Of a stretch of DNA of 64,000 nucleotides, positions 45,063-54,948 are shown one piece after another. Where the stretch lies: positions 335,654-399,653 of the forward strand of contig NZ_APJI01000016.1 in assembly GCF_000497575.1 (NCBI RefSeq), given 5' to 3'. Source of the stretch: Afipia sp. OHSU_II-C1 (GTDB lineage: Bacteria > Pseudomonadota > Alphaproteobacteria > Rhizobiales > Xanthobacteraceae). Within the stretch, counting starts at the first letter, position 1. Each line of letters starts with the position of its first letter. The position numbers were made by a program, and so were the translations under genes. A model generated the notes under the pieces. It worked only from the letters and a program-made list of their open reading frames with translations, had not been told where the DNA came from and ran no database searches.

Positions 45063-46040
45063 TCAGCTGCCCTTGAACAGGATTTTGCCCGTGCCTTTGG
45101 CAGCGTGGGAAATCGCGGCCTTGGACTCACTGAGCGGGTAGGTCGCTTCCACCGGCGTATAGATTGTTCCGTCCGCGATCCAGCTCGCCACTTGCTTCTG
45201 AACCTCGAGAGCGCGTTCCGGCGAGTTTTTGTTAAACCAGTTCAACAGCCAGAATCCCTTGAGCGTCAGGTCGCGGAAAATATTCGGAGCCGTGAAGAAG
45301 GGGCCGGGTCCGCCGCTCATCACGCCGTATGCGACGAGCGTGCCGCCGTTGGCGAGACAATCGTTCAGCGGCATCAGGCCGGGTCCGCCGACGCTGTCGA
45401 GCGCGAGCATGATCCTGGCCTTGTCGGTCGCTTCCCTGACACGCTTGGCCAGATCCGGACCTTCGACCAGCACCACATCGGCGCCAAGCTTCCTGAGTTC
45501 CTCAATCAGTTCGGGGCGGCGTACGACGCTGACGGTATGAATGCCCATCTTCTTTGCGATGGCGATGACGGCGCGTCCGACGGCGGAATTTCCCGCGCTC
45601 TGGATCACCCAGTCACCTTTCTTGAGGGCGACATACTCGGTCAGCATGAGATACGCCGTCGGCGGATTGACCATCAGCATCGAAAGCTGCTGCGGGTCTG
45701 CGTTCGCCGGCAATGCAAAGAGACCGTCGGCCTTGACCTTGGCGCGTGTGAGCCAGGTCGATGCGCCCCGCGGAAACAGAACACGATCGCCTTCCTTGAT
45801 TCCGGTCACGCCGGAGCCGATTTTGGCAACGCGCGCGACGCCTTCGGCGCCAACTGGCGCCGGCAAGTTCGGTTTCACGCCGTAAAGACCCCGGATGAGC
45901 ACGAGGTCGGATGGATTGATCGGAGAAAATTCCATGTCGACGACGATCTCGCCGGCACCCGGTGCTCCGGGATCGGAGAGACTGACGGTCTCTACAACTT
46001 CCCATGGCTTGCCGAAAGCGTTGATCTGAACGCTGTGCAT
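45063..46040 (-). CDS. Zinc-independent MDR reductase (quinone/enoyl reductase-like)
   Basis: A 325-residue medium-chain dehydrogenase/reductase without the catalytic or structural zinc cysteine cluster. The NADPH-binding region includes SAGNSAVGRAVIAIAKKMG and VSVVRRPELIEEL; the N-terminal INPSDLVLIRGLYGVKP resembles 2-enoyl thioester reductases (MECR/Etr1) and quinone reductases. It is divergent from an HxlR regulator, a common pairing for electrophile- or quinone-responsive reductases. The substrate is not deducible. Confidence 0.82.
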   Translation of the reverse strand: MHSVQINAFGKPWEVVETVSLSDPGAPGAGEIVVDMEFSPINPSDLVLIRGLYGVKPNLPAPVGAEGVARVAKIGSGVTGIKEGDRVLFPRGASTWLTRAKVKADGLFALPANADPQQLSMLMVNPPTAYLMLTEYVALKKGDWVIQSAGNSAVGRAVIAIAKKMGIHTVSVVRRPELIEELRKLGADVVLVEGPDLAKRVREATDKARIMLALDSVGGPGLMPLNDCLANGGTLVAYGVMSGGPGPFFTAPNIFRDLTLKGFWLLNWFNKNSPERALEVQKQVASWIADGTIYTPVEATYPLSESKAAISHAAKGTGKILFKGS

Positions 46041-46090
46041 GCTGCTCTCCCATAATCACCGCTTGGCGGCTTGATGCGAAATGTTCTAGA

Positions 46091-46126
46091 TAGTTCGATA
46101 TTGCAACTAGTCTTAATTGGCAACTA
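46091..46126. promoter_or_regulatory. Candidate HxlR operator repeats
   Basis: In the 96-base gap between the MDR gene and the HxlR gene, TAGTT (46091-46095) mirrors AACTA (46105-46109), and GCAACTA recurs as a direct repeat at 46103-46109 and 46120-46126. The spacing is plausible for dimeric winged-helix binding. Confidence 0.35.
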
Positions 46127-46136
46127 AACGAGGAAA

Positions 46137-46655
46137 ATGACTGGTATGCGGGAGCCTTCTTTCAGCCGTTTAAACTGCTCGATCGCCCGTTCGCTCGCCG
46201 TACTTGGCGATTCATGGTCGCTTTTGGTCCTGCGAGATGCGCTTGCCGGCGTCCGCACGTTCGAGGGCTTCACGCGCGGACTTGGCATTGCACGAAACAC
46301 ACTCGCCGATCGGCTCAGGCACCTCGTTGAGAAGGGGATGCTGACGCAGATCGACGTTGGCAAGCGGGGAACGCGGTTCGAGTATGTTCCGACGTTGAAG
46401 GCGAAGGAGTTTCAGGTCGCGCTGATGGCGATTCTGCAATGGGGCGACCGCTGGGTATCGGGACGCGGCAATGAACCGGTCGTGGCGTTCGATCGTGTCA
46501 GCGGATCGGCGATTGCACCACTCGTTATGCAAGCCACGTCCGGGCGCGCAGTTTCTTCGGACGAATTGATGTACAAGCCCGGACGAGGCGCAACAGCCGT
46601 TACGCGAGACTACCTCACCGCGAAGAACAAACGGCTGACGCGCAAGCCAGTTTAG
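46137..46655 (+). CDS. HxlR-family transcriptional regulator
   Basis: A 172-residue winged-helix regulator with the HxlR signature CSIARSLAVLGDSWSLLVLR, then FEGFTRGLGIARNTLADRLR and EKGMLTQ. The N-terminal Cys corresponds to the redox/electrophile-sensing Cys of several HxlR proteins. An extra C-terminal region of about 60 residues is present. It is divergent from the MDR reductase, its likely target. Confidence 0.88.
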   Translation: MTGMREPSFSRLNCSIARSLAVLGDSWSLLVLRDALAGVRTFEGFTRGLGIARNTLADRLRHLVEKGMLTQIDVGKRGTRFEYVPTLKAKEFQVALMAILQWGDRWVSGRGNEPVVAFDRVSGSAIAPLVMQATSGRAVSSDELMYKPGRGATAVTRDYLTAKNKRLTRKPV

Positions 46656-46676
46656 CTTTCCGGGTCTGGCCGCGCC

Positions 46677-47957
46677 TTACCAAGCGCGGAACAGGACGCT
46701 TGCGTTGACGCCGCCGAAGCCGAATCCGTTCGACAGCACATGTTCCATGGCCATCGGCCGCGCAGCACCGCGGATGAGGTCCACACCTTCAGCCGCCGCG
46801 TCCGGATGATCCAGATTGAGCGTTGCAGGCGCAATCTGATCGCGCAGAGCCAGCACGGAGAAGATCGCCTCAAGTCCGCCGGCTGCACCGAGCAGGTGAC
46901 CTGTTGCAGACTTCGTCGAGCTGACCGCTACCCGGCCTTCTGTTCCGAACACGGACTTGATCGCCGCAAGTTCGCCGTTGTCGCCGACAGGTGTCGAGGT
47001 CGCATGTGCATTGAGATGCTGAACCTCAATCGGCGAAATGCCGGCCTGCCGCAGCGCTATTTCAATCGATCGCCGCGCGCCATCACCGTCGTCCGGACCG
47101 GCAGTCATGTGATAGGCATCGGACGTCGTGCCGTAGCCGACGAGTTCGGCGATCGGCGTCGCTCCGCGGCTCAGCGCATGGTCGAGTGTTTCGATGACCA
47201 CGATACCTGCGCCTTCACCCATGACGAAGCCGTCGCGGTCGCGGTCGAACGGGCGTGACGCCCGCTGTGGTTCATCGTTGAAGTTGGTCGAGAGCGCGCG
47301 TGCTGCAGCGAAGCCACCTAAACTGACACGATCAATGCAGGCTTCTGCGCCGCCGGCGATGGCGACATCCGCTTCTCCGGCGAGGAGAAGGCGCGCGGCA
47401 TCGCCAATGGCCTGGACGCCTGCCGCACATGCGGTCACCGGCGCTCCAAGCGCTCCCTTGAAGCCATGCTTGATGGAAACCTGTCCCGCCGCAAGATTGA
47501 CGAGGAACGACGGCACGGTGAAGGGCGAGAGGCGCCGCACGCCACGTTCGTCGGTGGTGCGGACCGCGTCGACGATCGCAGGAAATCCGCCGACGCCAGA
47601 GGCGATAATGGTTGCCGTGCGTTCACGTGACCGCGCATCTTCGGGCTTCCACCCGGCCTGCGCGATGGCCTCGTCCGCCGCCATCATGGCGAACTGGATG
47701 AAGCGGTCCATTTTCTTTTGATCTTTTTTGGGAATGGCGCGATCGGGATCGAACCCGAATTCCGGATCTTCGACGATATCGGGAACGATGCCGCAGGCTT
47801 TCACAGGCAGGTCGGCTGCGACATTATCGGACAGTGCCCGGATGCCGGATTGCCCGGCAATCAGCCGCGACCAGTTGGCCTCGACACCGGTGCCAAGCGG
47901 GGACACGGCGCCCATTCCAGTAACGACAATCCGTCGTATCGCGCTGCTTCGTTTCAC
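46677..47957 (-). CDS. fabF: Beta-ketoacyl-ACP synthase II (FabF type)
   Basis: A 426-residue condensing enzyme. The active-site Cys is in [14 protein letters not shown], the catalytic His residues in [12 protein letters not shown] and [13 protein letters not shown], and the start motif is [22 protein letters not shown] at 47957 is chosen because the frame upstream lacks family similarity. It is not next to acpP or fabG, so it may be a second FabF serving a specialised fatty acid or lipid. No neighbour proves this. Confidence 0.88.
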   Translation of the reverse strand: MKRSSAIRRIVVTGMGAVSPLGTGVEANWSRLIAGQSGIRALSDNVAADLPVKACGIVPDIVEDPEFGFDPDRAIPKKDQKKMDRFIQFAMMAADEAIAQAGWKPEDARSRERTATIIASGVGGFPAIVDAVRTTDERGVRRLSPFTVPSFLVNLAAGQVSIKHGFKGALGAPVTACAAGVQAIGDAARLLLAGEADVAIAGGAEACIDRVSLGGFAAARALSTNFNDEPQRASRPFDRDRDGFVMGEGAGIVVIETLDHALSRGATPIAELVGYGTTSDAYHMTAGPDDGDGARRSIEIALRQAGISPIEVQHLNAHATSTPVGDNGELAAIKSVFGTEGRVAVSSTKSATGHLLGAAGGLEAIFSVLALRDQIAPATLNLDHPDAAAEGVDLIRGAARPMAMEHVLSNGFGFGGVNASVLFRAW

Positions 47958-48069
47958 GATCTCACCACAGGTTGCTTGCACAGGAACAACGCAGCCCGCT
48001 TGTCGGGTGTGCGGCACATGACACCGGCGGAAATCCCGCCGATGCACTACAAGTTTGCGCGACGCGCGA

Positions 48070-49263
48070 TCAGTTCAGCTTGCGCTCGACTGCGATGGCG
48101 GTTGCTTCGCCGCCGCCGATGCACAGCGAGGCGATGCCACGCTGGACGTTGTTCTTTTCCATCGCATGCAGCAGCGTCACGATCAGCCGTGCGCCGGTTG
48201 CGCCGATGGGGTGGCCGAGCGCGCAAGCGCCGCCGTTGACGTTGAGCTTGTCGCGAGGAATCCCGAGATCGCGCGCGGCGGCCATCGGTACCACGGCAAA
48301 GGCTTCATTGATTTCGTAGAGATCGACGTCGCTCGCGGTCCAGCCGATCTTTTCCAGAAGCTTGCGAATTGCCGGGATAGGCGCAGTGGTGAACCAGTCC
48401 GGAGCCTGGCTGTGCGTCGAGTGTCCCTTGATTTCAGCGAGGATCGGCAGACCCTCACGTTCGGCGATCGAGCGGCGCGTCAGAACCAGCGCGGCTGCCC
48501 CATCGGCATTGGCCGAGGAAGCCGCTGGCGTAATGGTGCCGTTGGGGCGGAATGCCGGTTTCAGATTCGGAATTTTAGCCGGATCGACCTTCAACGGATG
48601 TTCGTCGTTCTCGACGACACGAACGCCGGCTTTCTCTTTCACGGAGATAGGCGCGATCTCCTTCTTGAACGCTCCGCTCTCGACGGCATTGCGTGCGCGG
48701 GTCAGCGTCTCCATTGCATATTCGTCCTGATCCTTGCGGCTGAACTGATAGGCTTCCGCGGCGGCTTCGCCGAAATCCCCCATCGAGCGGCCGGTCTCAT
48801 AGGCGTCCTCAAGACCATCCATCATCATGTGGTCGATGATGCGGTCGTGGCCGACGCGATAACCGCCACGCGCCTTTTGAAGCAGATACGGTGCATTGGT
48901 CATGCTCTCCATGCCGCCGGAGATGACGATGTCTGCCGAGCCTGCGCTGATGATGTCGTGGGCGAGCATGGTGGCCTTCATGCCCGAACCGCACACTTTG
49001 TTGACGGTGGTGGCTCCGGTGGCATCGGGCAGCTTCGCGCCGCGTGCCGCCTGGCGGGCAGGGGCCTGCCCTTGTCCGGCGGGCAGAACGCAGCCCATGA
49101 AAACTTCGTCGATTCGCTCGGGCGAAAGTTTTGCGCGTTCCAGCGCCGCACCGATCGCGTGCGAGCCGAGGTTGTGCGCGCTGAACGAAGACAGGTCGCC
49201 CTGAAAGCGGCCAAGGGGAGTGCGGACTGCGGATACGATGACAACGGGATCGGACGTAGACAT
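48070..49263 (-). CDS. Acetyl-CoA acetyltransferase (thiolase)
   Basis: A 397-residue degradative/biosynthetic thiolase. The acylated Cys is in [17 protein letters not shown], with a His in [11 protein letters not shown] upstream and the C-terminal [17 protein letters not shown] and [16 protein letters not shown]. The start at 49263 ([20 protein letters not shown]) is the family N-terminus. It precedes the fabF gene on the same strand by 112 bases. Acetoacetyl-CoA or 3-ketoacyl-CoA are possible substrates. Confidence 0.9.
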   Translation of the reverse strand: MSTSDPVVIVSAVRTPLGRFQGDLSSFSAHNLGSHAIGAALERAKLSPERIDEVFMGCVLPAGQGQAPARQAARGAKLPDATGATTVNKVCGSGMKATMLAHDIISAGSADIVISGGMESMTNAPYLLQKARGGYRVGHDRIIDHMMMDGLEDAYETGRSMGDFGEAAAEAYQFSRKDQDEYAMETLTRARNAVESGAFKKEIAPISVKEKAGVRVVENDEHPLKVDPAKIPNLKPAFRPNGTITPAASSANADGAAALVLTRRSIAEREGLPILAEIKGHSTHSQAPDWFTTAPIPAIRKLLEKIGWTASDVDLYEINEAFAVVPMAAARDLGIPRDKLNVNGGACALGHPIGATGARLIVTLLHAMEKNNVQRGIASLCIGGGEATAIAVERKLN

Positions 49264-49441
49264 GCAACTCTCCTGGTTCACGGAGCACCGTGTTAGATGA
49301 CATGCATCATATGAAAAGATGCGGAAATAGCAATCCGCGTGCTGACAATAAAAGCATGAATCAGGTGCGGACAAGCAGCCAGACGTTTAAAACATGCCTT
49401 GGCATGCCAATGGCATGAGATATTTTCGTGCGACAGATGAG

Positions 49442-50212
49442 TTATTTTCGTCTGTCGAGAAATGCCTGCATGTGGCGTTGGGGCTCGCCGGTCAGGAACG
49501 ACTTGCCGAACACTCCGACACTGAGATTGACGGATTCGGTGAGGGGAAGTTCCTCCCATTGCTTCAGCAGCGCCTTTTGGCTTCGCATGGCTTCGGGTCC
49601 GCATTCCGCGATCGTCGCAGCGGTTGCTGCGATGGCTGAATCGAGTTCGGTCTCGGGCACGACCTGATCGACCAGTCCCCAGTTGAGCGCAGTGGGCGCA
49701 TCGATGGTTGCCGCCGTCAGGATCAGCCAGCGGGCGCGTCCCCATCCGATCAGTCGCGGCAGCAATGCCGCATGGATGACTGACGGGATGCCGACCTTTA
49801 CTTCGGGCATCGCGAACTTCGCGTCCAGCGACGCGATGCGAAGATCGCAGGCCGCGGCGAACTCCAGCCCGCCGCCGAGGCACCATCCGCGCAGGCGCGC
49901 GATGACGAGAGCAGGAAACTGCCGAACTGCCTCGCACAGGTCGCGCAAGCCGGTGATGAATTTTTCAGCCGAGGCCTGATCGAGCGTCGCCATCTCCTTG
50001 ATGTCCGCGCCGCCGATCATGCTTTTCTCGCCCGAGCCCCTCACGACCAGCACGCGAATGCTGGTGTCTCCGGCGAGATGCTCCAGTCCCTCGCGAACGC
50101 CGCGGATGACAGCGGAGTTCAGGATGTTGAGCGGACCGGCGTTGCAAATTGTTAATTGTGCGATGCCGTTGTCGCCGCGTACGACGTTGCAATGGTCATT
50201 GATTGTTTGCAT
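49442..50212 (-). CDS. Enoyl-CoA hydratase/isomerase family protein
   Basis: A 256-residue crotonase-fold protein. The oxyanion segments are MIGGADIKEMATL and RGWCLGGGLEFAAACDLRIA; the second catalytic region MPEVKVGIPSVIHAALLPRL has Val/Ile where classic hydratases keep a Glu. It could therefore be an isomerase, hydrolase or other crotonase. It is divergent from the TetR gene at 50378. Confidence 0.83.
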   Translation of the reverse strand: MQTINDHCNVVRGDNGIAQLTICNAGPLNILNSAVIRGVREGLEHLAGDTSIRVLVVRGSGEKSMIGGADIKEMATLDQASAEKFITGLRDLCEAVRQFPALVIARLRGWCLGGGLEFAAACDLRIASLDAKFAMPEVKVGIPSVIHAALLPRLIGWGRARWLILTAATIDAPTALNWGLVDQVVPETELDSAIAATAATIAECGPEAMRSQKALLKQWEELPLTESVNLSVGVFGKSFLTGEPQRHMQAFLDRRK

Positions 50213-50377
50213 TTTGATGGACCTGACATTTGCGCGTTGCAGCGCGGGGGACGCAAATGGTGCGCGATCTCTCTCTCGTCGTCAAATCGCGCATGGCAGC
50301 TATTTTACGTTGCAAAGTAAGCGCTTCGGGCTGGGGAATGTGTTATTATATGACACGGGACATTTGATGAGGCAGCA

Positions 50378-51004
50378 ATGCGCTATTCAAAAGATCACAA
50401 GGCTGAGACCCACGCGCGGATCGTGAAGAACGCTTCCGTACGGCTGCGCGAGCGCGGTGCGGCGAGCCTCGGTGTTGCCGAATTGATGAAGGAAGCCGGT
50501 CTTACCCACGGAGGGTTCTACGCGCACTTTCCGTCGCGCGATGCGCTGATCAGCGAGGCTTTCGCCCACGCGATGCAGCAGACCACCGGACGGTGGCGCA
50601 AACGCGCGGAACAGGAGCCCGAAGGCAAGCGTCTCGCCGCGATCGTAAATGGTTACCTCACGACCGAGCACCGCGACGATGCAGGGAACGGCTGTGCGTT
50701 GCCGTCGCTGGGCGTCGAGGTGTCCCGCGCGAGTCCGAAAACCCGCAAGGCTTTTGCCAGCAAGCTTGAAGACATGATTGCGATGCTGGTCGAGCAGTTC
50801 CCGGATCTGCCGGCGAAGACAGCGCGCCGCGAAGCCATTGGTGTCATCTCAACCATGATGGGGGCGATGATTCTGGCGCGTGCCGCGGGTACGAGTGAAT
50901 TCTCCGACGAAATCCTCAGCGCTGGTCGCCAGGCGGCCCTGCGATCCGAGAATTCAGCAAAACCGAGCGCGAAGAAGCCCAAAGCGGCGAAAACCGAGAA
51001 CTGA
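50378..51004 (+). CDS. TetR/AcrR-family transcriptional regulator
   Basis: A 208-residue TetR regulator. The HTH lies at about residues 11-57 (ETHARIVKNASVRLRERGAA, LGVAELMKEAGLTHGGFYAH, FPSRDALI). The C-terminal domain includes EHRDDAGNGCALPSLGVEVS, as in TetR proteins of the fatty-acid/branched-chain type, and a Lys-rich tail. It is divergent from an enoyl-CoA hydratase gene and upstream of the valine-degradation genes, so either may be its target. Confidence 0.87.
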   Translation: MRYSKDHKAETHARIVKNASVRLRERGAASLGVAELMKEAGLTHGGFYAHFPSRDALISEAFAHAMQQTTGRWRKRAEQEPEGKRLAAIVNGYLTTEHRDDAGNGCALPSLGVEVSRASPKTRKAFASKLEDMIAMLVEQFPDLPAKTARREAIGVISTMMGAMILARAAGTSEFSDEILSAGRQAALRSENSAKPSAKKPKAAKTEN

Positions 51005-51115
51005 GCTACCCCGTCTCTTTGCATTGCGCGCCACCGTGCTGTGCGCAGAACCCGGTTCCAAACGCCGTCGTCGCGATGCTAAAAGCCTCCAAACACACGC
51101 TTTTGGAGGATACGC

Positions 51116-52612
51116 ATGCGCACGATCGGTCATTTTATTGGCGGCAAAGAGGTCAAAGGCACGTCGGGGCGTTTTGGGGACGTGTTCGAGCCGATGACGG
51201 GCGAGGTGCAGGCGCAGGTTGCGCTGGCGACCAAGGCGGAGGTGCGCTCTGCGGTCGAGAATGCGAAGGCTGCGCAGGAAGCGTGGGCCAACACCAATCC
51301 GCAGCGCCGCGCGCGGGTGATGATGAAGTTCCTGGAGCTGGTGCAGCGCGACTACGACAAGCTGGCGGATTTGCTGGCCCGCGAGCACGGCAAGACGGTG
51401 CCCGACGCCAAGGGCGACATCCAGCGCGGCCTTGAAGTGGTCGAGTTCGCCTGCGGCATTCCGCACCTGATGAAGGGCGAGTACACCGAGGGCGCCGGCC
51501 CCGGCATCGACATCTATTCGATGCGCCAGCCGCTCGGCGTGGTCGCCGGCATCACCCCGTTCAACTTCCCGGCGATGATCCCGATGTGGAAGTTCGCCCC
51601 GGCGATCGCCTGCGGCAACGCCTTCATCCTCAAGCCCTCGGAGCGCGATCCAGGCGTGCCGATGGCTCTGGCGGCCCTGATGATGGAGGCGGGACTGCCC
51701 GCGGGCATCCTCAATGTGGTCAACGGCGACAAGGAAGCGGTAGACGCGATCCTCGACGATCCGGATATCCGCGCCGTCGGCTTTGTCGGCTCCTCGCCGA
51801 TCGCGCAGTACATCTATGAGCGCGCCGCGGCCAGCAACAAGCGCGCGCAGTGCTTCGGCGGCGCCAAGAACCACGCCATCATCATGCCGGACGCCGACAT
51901 GGACCAGACCGTCGATGCGCTGATCGGCGCGGGTTACGGTTCGGCGGGCGAACGCTGCATGGCGATCTCGGTGGCGGTGCCGGTGGGCAAGACCACCGCG
52001 GACCGGCTGATGGAGAAGCTGATCCCGCGGGTCGAGAGCCTGAAGATCGGCCCCTCGACCGATCCAAGCGCGGATTTCGGCCCGCTGGTGACCAAGGCGG
52101 CGCTGGAGCGCGTGAAGGACTACGTCGAGATCGGCGTCAAGGAAGGCGCGACGCTCGCGGTCGATGGCCGCGGCTTCAAGATGCAGGGCTATGAGAAGGG
52201 CTTCTACATGGGCGGCTGTCTGTTCGACAACGTCACGAAGGATATGCGGATCTACAAGGAAGAGATATTCGGCCCGGTGCTGTCGGTGGTGCGCGCGCAT
52301 GACTATAGCGAGGCGCTGGCGCTGCCGTCGGATCACGACTACGGCAACGGCGTTGCGATCTTCACCCGCGACGGCGACGCGGCGCGCGACTTCGCGGCCA
52401 AGGTCAATGTCGGCATGGTGGGCGTCAACGTGCCGATCCCGGTGCCGATCGCCTACTATACCTTCGGCGGCTGGAAGAAGTCCGGGTTCGGCGATCTCAA
52501 CCAGCACGGACCAGATTCGATCCGCTTCTATACCAAGACCAAGACCGTCACCTCGCGCTGGCCCTCCGGCGTCAAGGACGGCGCAGAGTTCACCATCCCA
52601 ACGATGAACTGA
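51116..52612 (+). CDS. mmsA: CoA-acylating methylmalonate-semialdehyde dehydrogenase
   Basis: A 498-residue ALDH-superfamily enzyme converting methylmalonate semialdehyde to propionyl-CoA. It opens TIGHFIGGKEVKGTSGRFGD, has GVVAGITPFNFPAMIPMWKF, the catalytic Cys in YGSAGERCMAISVAVPVG, and NPNGVAIFTRDGDAARDF-like (YGNGVAIFTRDG) late motifs. GGAGG precedes the start. Codons are much more G/C-ending than in flanking genes, leaving several long open frames on both strands that I regard as artefacts. It begins the distal valine-degradation cluster. Confidence 0.95.
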   Translation: MRTIGHFIGGKEVKGTSGRFGDVFEPMTGEVQAQVALATKAEVRSAVENAKAAQEAWANTNPQRRARVMMKFLELVQRDYDKLADLLAREHGKTVPDAKGDIQRGLEVVEFACGIPHLMKGEYTEGAGPGIDIYSMRQPLGVVAGITPFNFPAMIPMWKFAPAIACGNAFILKPSERDPGVPMALAALMMEAGLPAGILNVVNGDKEAVDAILDDPDIRAVGFVGSSPIAQYIYERAAASNKRAQCFGGAKNHAIIMPDADMDQTVDALIGAGYGSAGERCMAISVAVPVGKTTADRLMEKLIPRVESLKIGPSTDPSADFGPLVTKAALERVKDYVEIGVKEGATLAVDGRGFKMQGYEKGFYMGGCLFDNVTKDMRIYKEEIFGPVLSVVRAHDYSEALALPSDHDYGNGVAIFTRDGDAARDFAAKVNVGMVGVNVPIPVPIAYYTFGGWKKSGFGDLNQHGPDSIRFYTKTKTVTSRWPSGVKDGAEFTIPTMN

Positions 52613-52626
52613 TAAAGAAGCGTGCT

Positions 52627-52654
52627 CCGGGCAGCCGCCTCGGCGGTTGCCCGG
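52627..52654. terminator. Strong hairpin between mmsA and the acyl-CoA dehydrogenase gene
   Basis: Thirteen-base arms CCGGGCAGCCGCC and GGCGGTTGCCCGG pair with one G-U wobble around a 2-base loop, 15 bases after the mmsA stop. No U-run follows, so it may act as a processing or attenuating stem inside the cluster. Confidence 0.5.
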
Positions 52655-52688
52655 CATTATCAGATTTCCAAAGCGTGATGGGGGCGCA

Positions 52689-53834
52689 ATGCAGTTCGCT
52701 CTAACCGAGGATCAAATCGCGGTTCGCGACATGGCGCGCGAATTCGCGGCCGAGAAAATCGCTCCATTTGCACAGAAATGGGACGAGGAAAAATTCTTCC
52801 CCGTCGATGTGATGCGCGAAGCGGCGGCGCTCGGCATGGGCGGCATCTACATTCGTGACGATGTCGGCGGCTCGGCGCTGACGCGGTTCGACGCCGCGCT
52901 GATATTCGAGGCGCTGGCGACGGGGTGCCCGACCGTTTCGTCGTTTATCTCGATCCACAACATGGCATCGTGGATGATCGATGCCTATGGCTCGGACACG
53001 CAGCGTCAGAAATGGCTGCCGCGTCTGTGCACCATGGAACTGATCGCGAGCTACGCTCTGACCGAGCCGGGCGCAGGCTCGGATGCCGCAGCACTTTCGA
53101 CCCGCGCAGTGCGTGACGGCGATCACTACGTGCTCAACGGACAGAAGCAATTTATCTCTGGCGCCGGAACCAGCGACATTTACGTCGCAATGGTTCGTAC
53201 CGGCGGCGAGGGCGCAGGCGGCGTCTCCACGCTTGTGATCGATCGCGATACGCCGGGCGTTTCGTTCGGCGCGAACGAGCGCAAGATGGGCTGGAATGCC
53301 CAGCCGACCCGTGCAGTGATTTTCGAGAACGCCCGCGTGCCGGTTGCAAATCGCCTTGGTGAGGAGGGTATCGGCTTCAAGATCGCGATGGCGGGCCTTG
53401 ACGGCGGACGTCTCAATATTGCCGCATGCTCGCTTGGCGGCGCGCAGTCCGCGCTCGACAAATCGCTCGCCTACACGAAAGAGCGCAGGGCGTTCGGTCA
53501 ACGCCTCGATGAGTTTCAAGCCTTGCAGTTCCGCATTGCCGACATGGCCACTGAACTGGAAGCCGCACGCACGTTCCTGTGGCGCGCTGCCGCATCGCTG
53601 GACCGCAAGGACCCCGACGCGAGTATGCTTTGCGCGATGGCCAAACGTTTCGGTACCGATGCCGGGTTTGAAATCGCCAATCAGGCGCTGCAATTGCACG
53701 GCGGATATGGCTATCTGGCGGAATACGGTATCGAGAAAATTGTCAGGGACCTGCGCGTGCATCAAATTCTCGAAGGGACCAACGAAATCATGCGTGTGAT
53801 TGTGGCCCGCAAGTTGATAGAGGGCGCGCGATGA
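52689..53834 (+). CDS. Acyl-CoA dehydrogenase, isobutyryl-CoA dehydrogenase type
   Basis: A 381-residue FAD enzyme. Features are LTEDQIAVRDMAREFAAEKI, SYALTEPGAGSDAAALSTRA, LNGQKQFISGAGTSDIYVAM, QLHGGYGYLAEYGIEKIVRD and the catalytic Glu in HQILEGTNEIMRV. Placement between mmsA and the hydroxyisobutyryl-CoA hydrolase points to isobutyryl-CoA as substrate (valine pathway). The start at 52689 is chosen for the family N-terminus; the open frame extends 42 bases further upstream. It overlaps the next gene by ATGA. Confidence 0.9.
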   Translation: MQFALTEDQIAVRDMAREFAAEKIAPFAQKWDEEKFFPVDVMREAAALGMGGIYIRDDVGGSALTRFDAALIFEALATGCPTVSSFISIHNMASWMIDAYGSDTQRQKWLPRLCTMELIASYALTEPGAGSDAAALSTRAVRDGDHYVLNGQKQFISGAGTSDIYVAMVRTGGEGAGGVSTLVIDRDTPGVSFGANERKMGWNAQPTRAVIFENARVPVANRLGEEGIGFKIAMAGLDGGRLNIAACSLGGAQSALDKSLAYTKERRAFGQRLDEFQALQFRIADMATELEAARTFLWRAAASLDRKDPDASMLCAMAKRFGTDAGFEIANQALQLHGGYGYLAEYGIEKIVRDLRVHQILEGTNEIMRVIVARKLIEGAR

Positions 53835-54919
53835 GCGCACATGCGGCGATGACGGAGACACCCGGGAAGGATGTGATCATTTGCCGGGAAGGTGCCGCTG
53901 GAATCATCCGGCTCAACCGTCCCAAGACGATCAACGCGCTGACGCTTGAGATGACTCGCGAGATCGTGACTGCGCTTGATGCATTCGAGGCCGATCCCGG
54001 TGTATCGCTGGTGCTGCTGGAAGGCGCGGGCGAACGTGGTTTGTGCGCGGGCGGCGACATCCGCGGTCTCTATGAAAGCGCGAAAGCGGGCGGCGATCTC
54101 GGCCCGGTGTTCTGGCGTGAGGAATACATCCTGAACGCGCGCATTCCGGAGTATCCGAAGCCGTATGTCGCTTACATGGACGGTCTTGTCATGGGCGGCG
54201 GCGTCGGGCTCTCGGCGCACAGCGCGCATCGGGTTGTGACCGAAAAGACGAAAATGGCGATGCCGGAGGTCGGCCTCGGTTTCTTCCCGGATGTCGGCGG
54301 AACGTGGCTGCTGTCACGCGCGCCGGGCGAGATCGGGACCTATTTCGCGCTGACCGGCCAGACGATGAGCGGTGCCGATGCGGTTTATGCGGGCGCCGCG
54401 GATGTATTGATCGCTACGAAAGACTGGCCTGCACTTCGCGACGCGCTGGCCAATGCGCCATTGCAGGCGAAAAGCAACGACGTTCGCGCCATACTGGCGC
54501 GCTTTGGCATTCAGGACGCTCAGACACCCATCGCGCAACACCGCGATCTGATTGACCGCGCGTTCGCACACGACACGATCGAAGAGAGCGTGACCGCGTT
54601 GCAAAGCGACGGCTCGGAATTTGCGCTCGCTACGCTCAAGGCGCTCCTGGAGAAGTCGCCGACGGCGCTCAAGGTGACGCTGGAGTTGCTTCGCCGTGCG
54701 CGAAACTCCAAGTCGCTCAAGGAATGTCTTATTCGCGAATACAATTCGGCGCTGGCTGTTTTTACGAGCGCTGAATTCGTCGAGGGCGTCCGCGCCGCGA
54801 TCATCGACAAGGACCGAAATCCGAAGTGGTCGCCATCGCGGATCGAGGATGTGACGCCAGATATCGTCGGGAAGTACTTCGCACCGAACGGAAAATACAC
54901 GCTGATCTTCCCGGCTTGA
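53831..54919 (+). CDS. 3-hydroxyisobutyryl-CoA hydrolase
   Basis: A 362-residue crotonase-superfamily thioesterase, longer than typical hydratases, as expected for HIBCH. Key segments are IIRLNRPKTINALTLEMTRE, GLCAGGDIRGLYESAKAG, DGLVMGGGVGLSAHSAHRVV and MAMPEVGLGFFPDVGGTWLL, the last carrying the HIBCH Glu and FPDVGG signature. It releases free 3-hydroxyisobutyrate for MmsB. The start overlaps the dehydrogenase stop by ATGA; Met7 is an alternative. Confidence 0.92.
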   Translation: MSAHAAMTETPGKDVIICREGAAGIIRLNRPKTINALTLEMTREIVTALDAFEADPGVSLVLLEGAGERGLCAGGDIRGLYESAKAGGDLGPVFWREEYILNARIPEYPKPYVAYMDGLVMGGGVGLSAHSAHRVVTEKTKMAMPEVGLGFFPDVGGTWLLSRAPGEIGTYFALTGQTMSGADAVYAGAADVLIATKDWPALRDALANAPLQAKSNDVRAILARFGIQDAQTPIAQHRDLIDRAFAHDTIEESVTALQSDGSEFALATLKALLEKSPTALKVTLELLRRARNSKSLKECLIREYNSALAVFTSAEFVEGVRAAIIDKDRNPKWSPSRIEDVTPDIVGKYFAPNGKYTLIFPA

Positions 54920-54948
54920 TTCCGGAGCAGCAATAAAGAGGGCAGGAA

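Noticed and set aside
50954..52657. 567-codon open frame on the minus strand opposite mmsA
   Set aside because: The plus-strand frame is a complete, motif-verified mmsA. The antisense frame is His/Arg/Asp-rich with no recognisable domain and arises from G/C-ending codons.
52701..53861. 386-codon minus-strand open frame opposite the acyl-CoA dehydrogenase
   Set aside because: The plus strand carries all acyl-CoA dehydrogenase motifs; the antisense frame has none.
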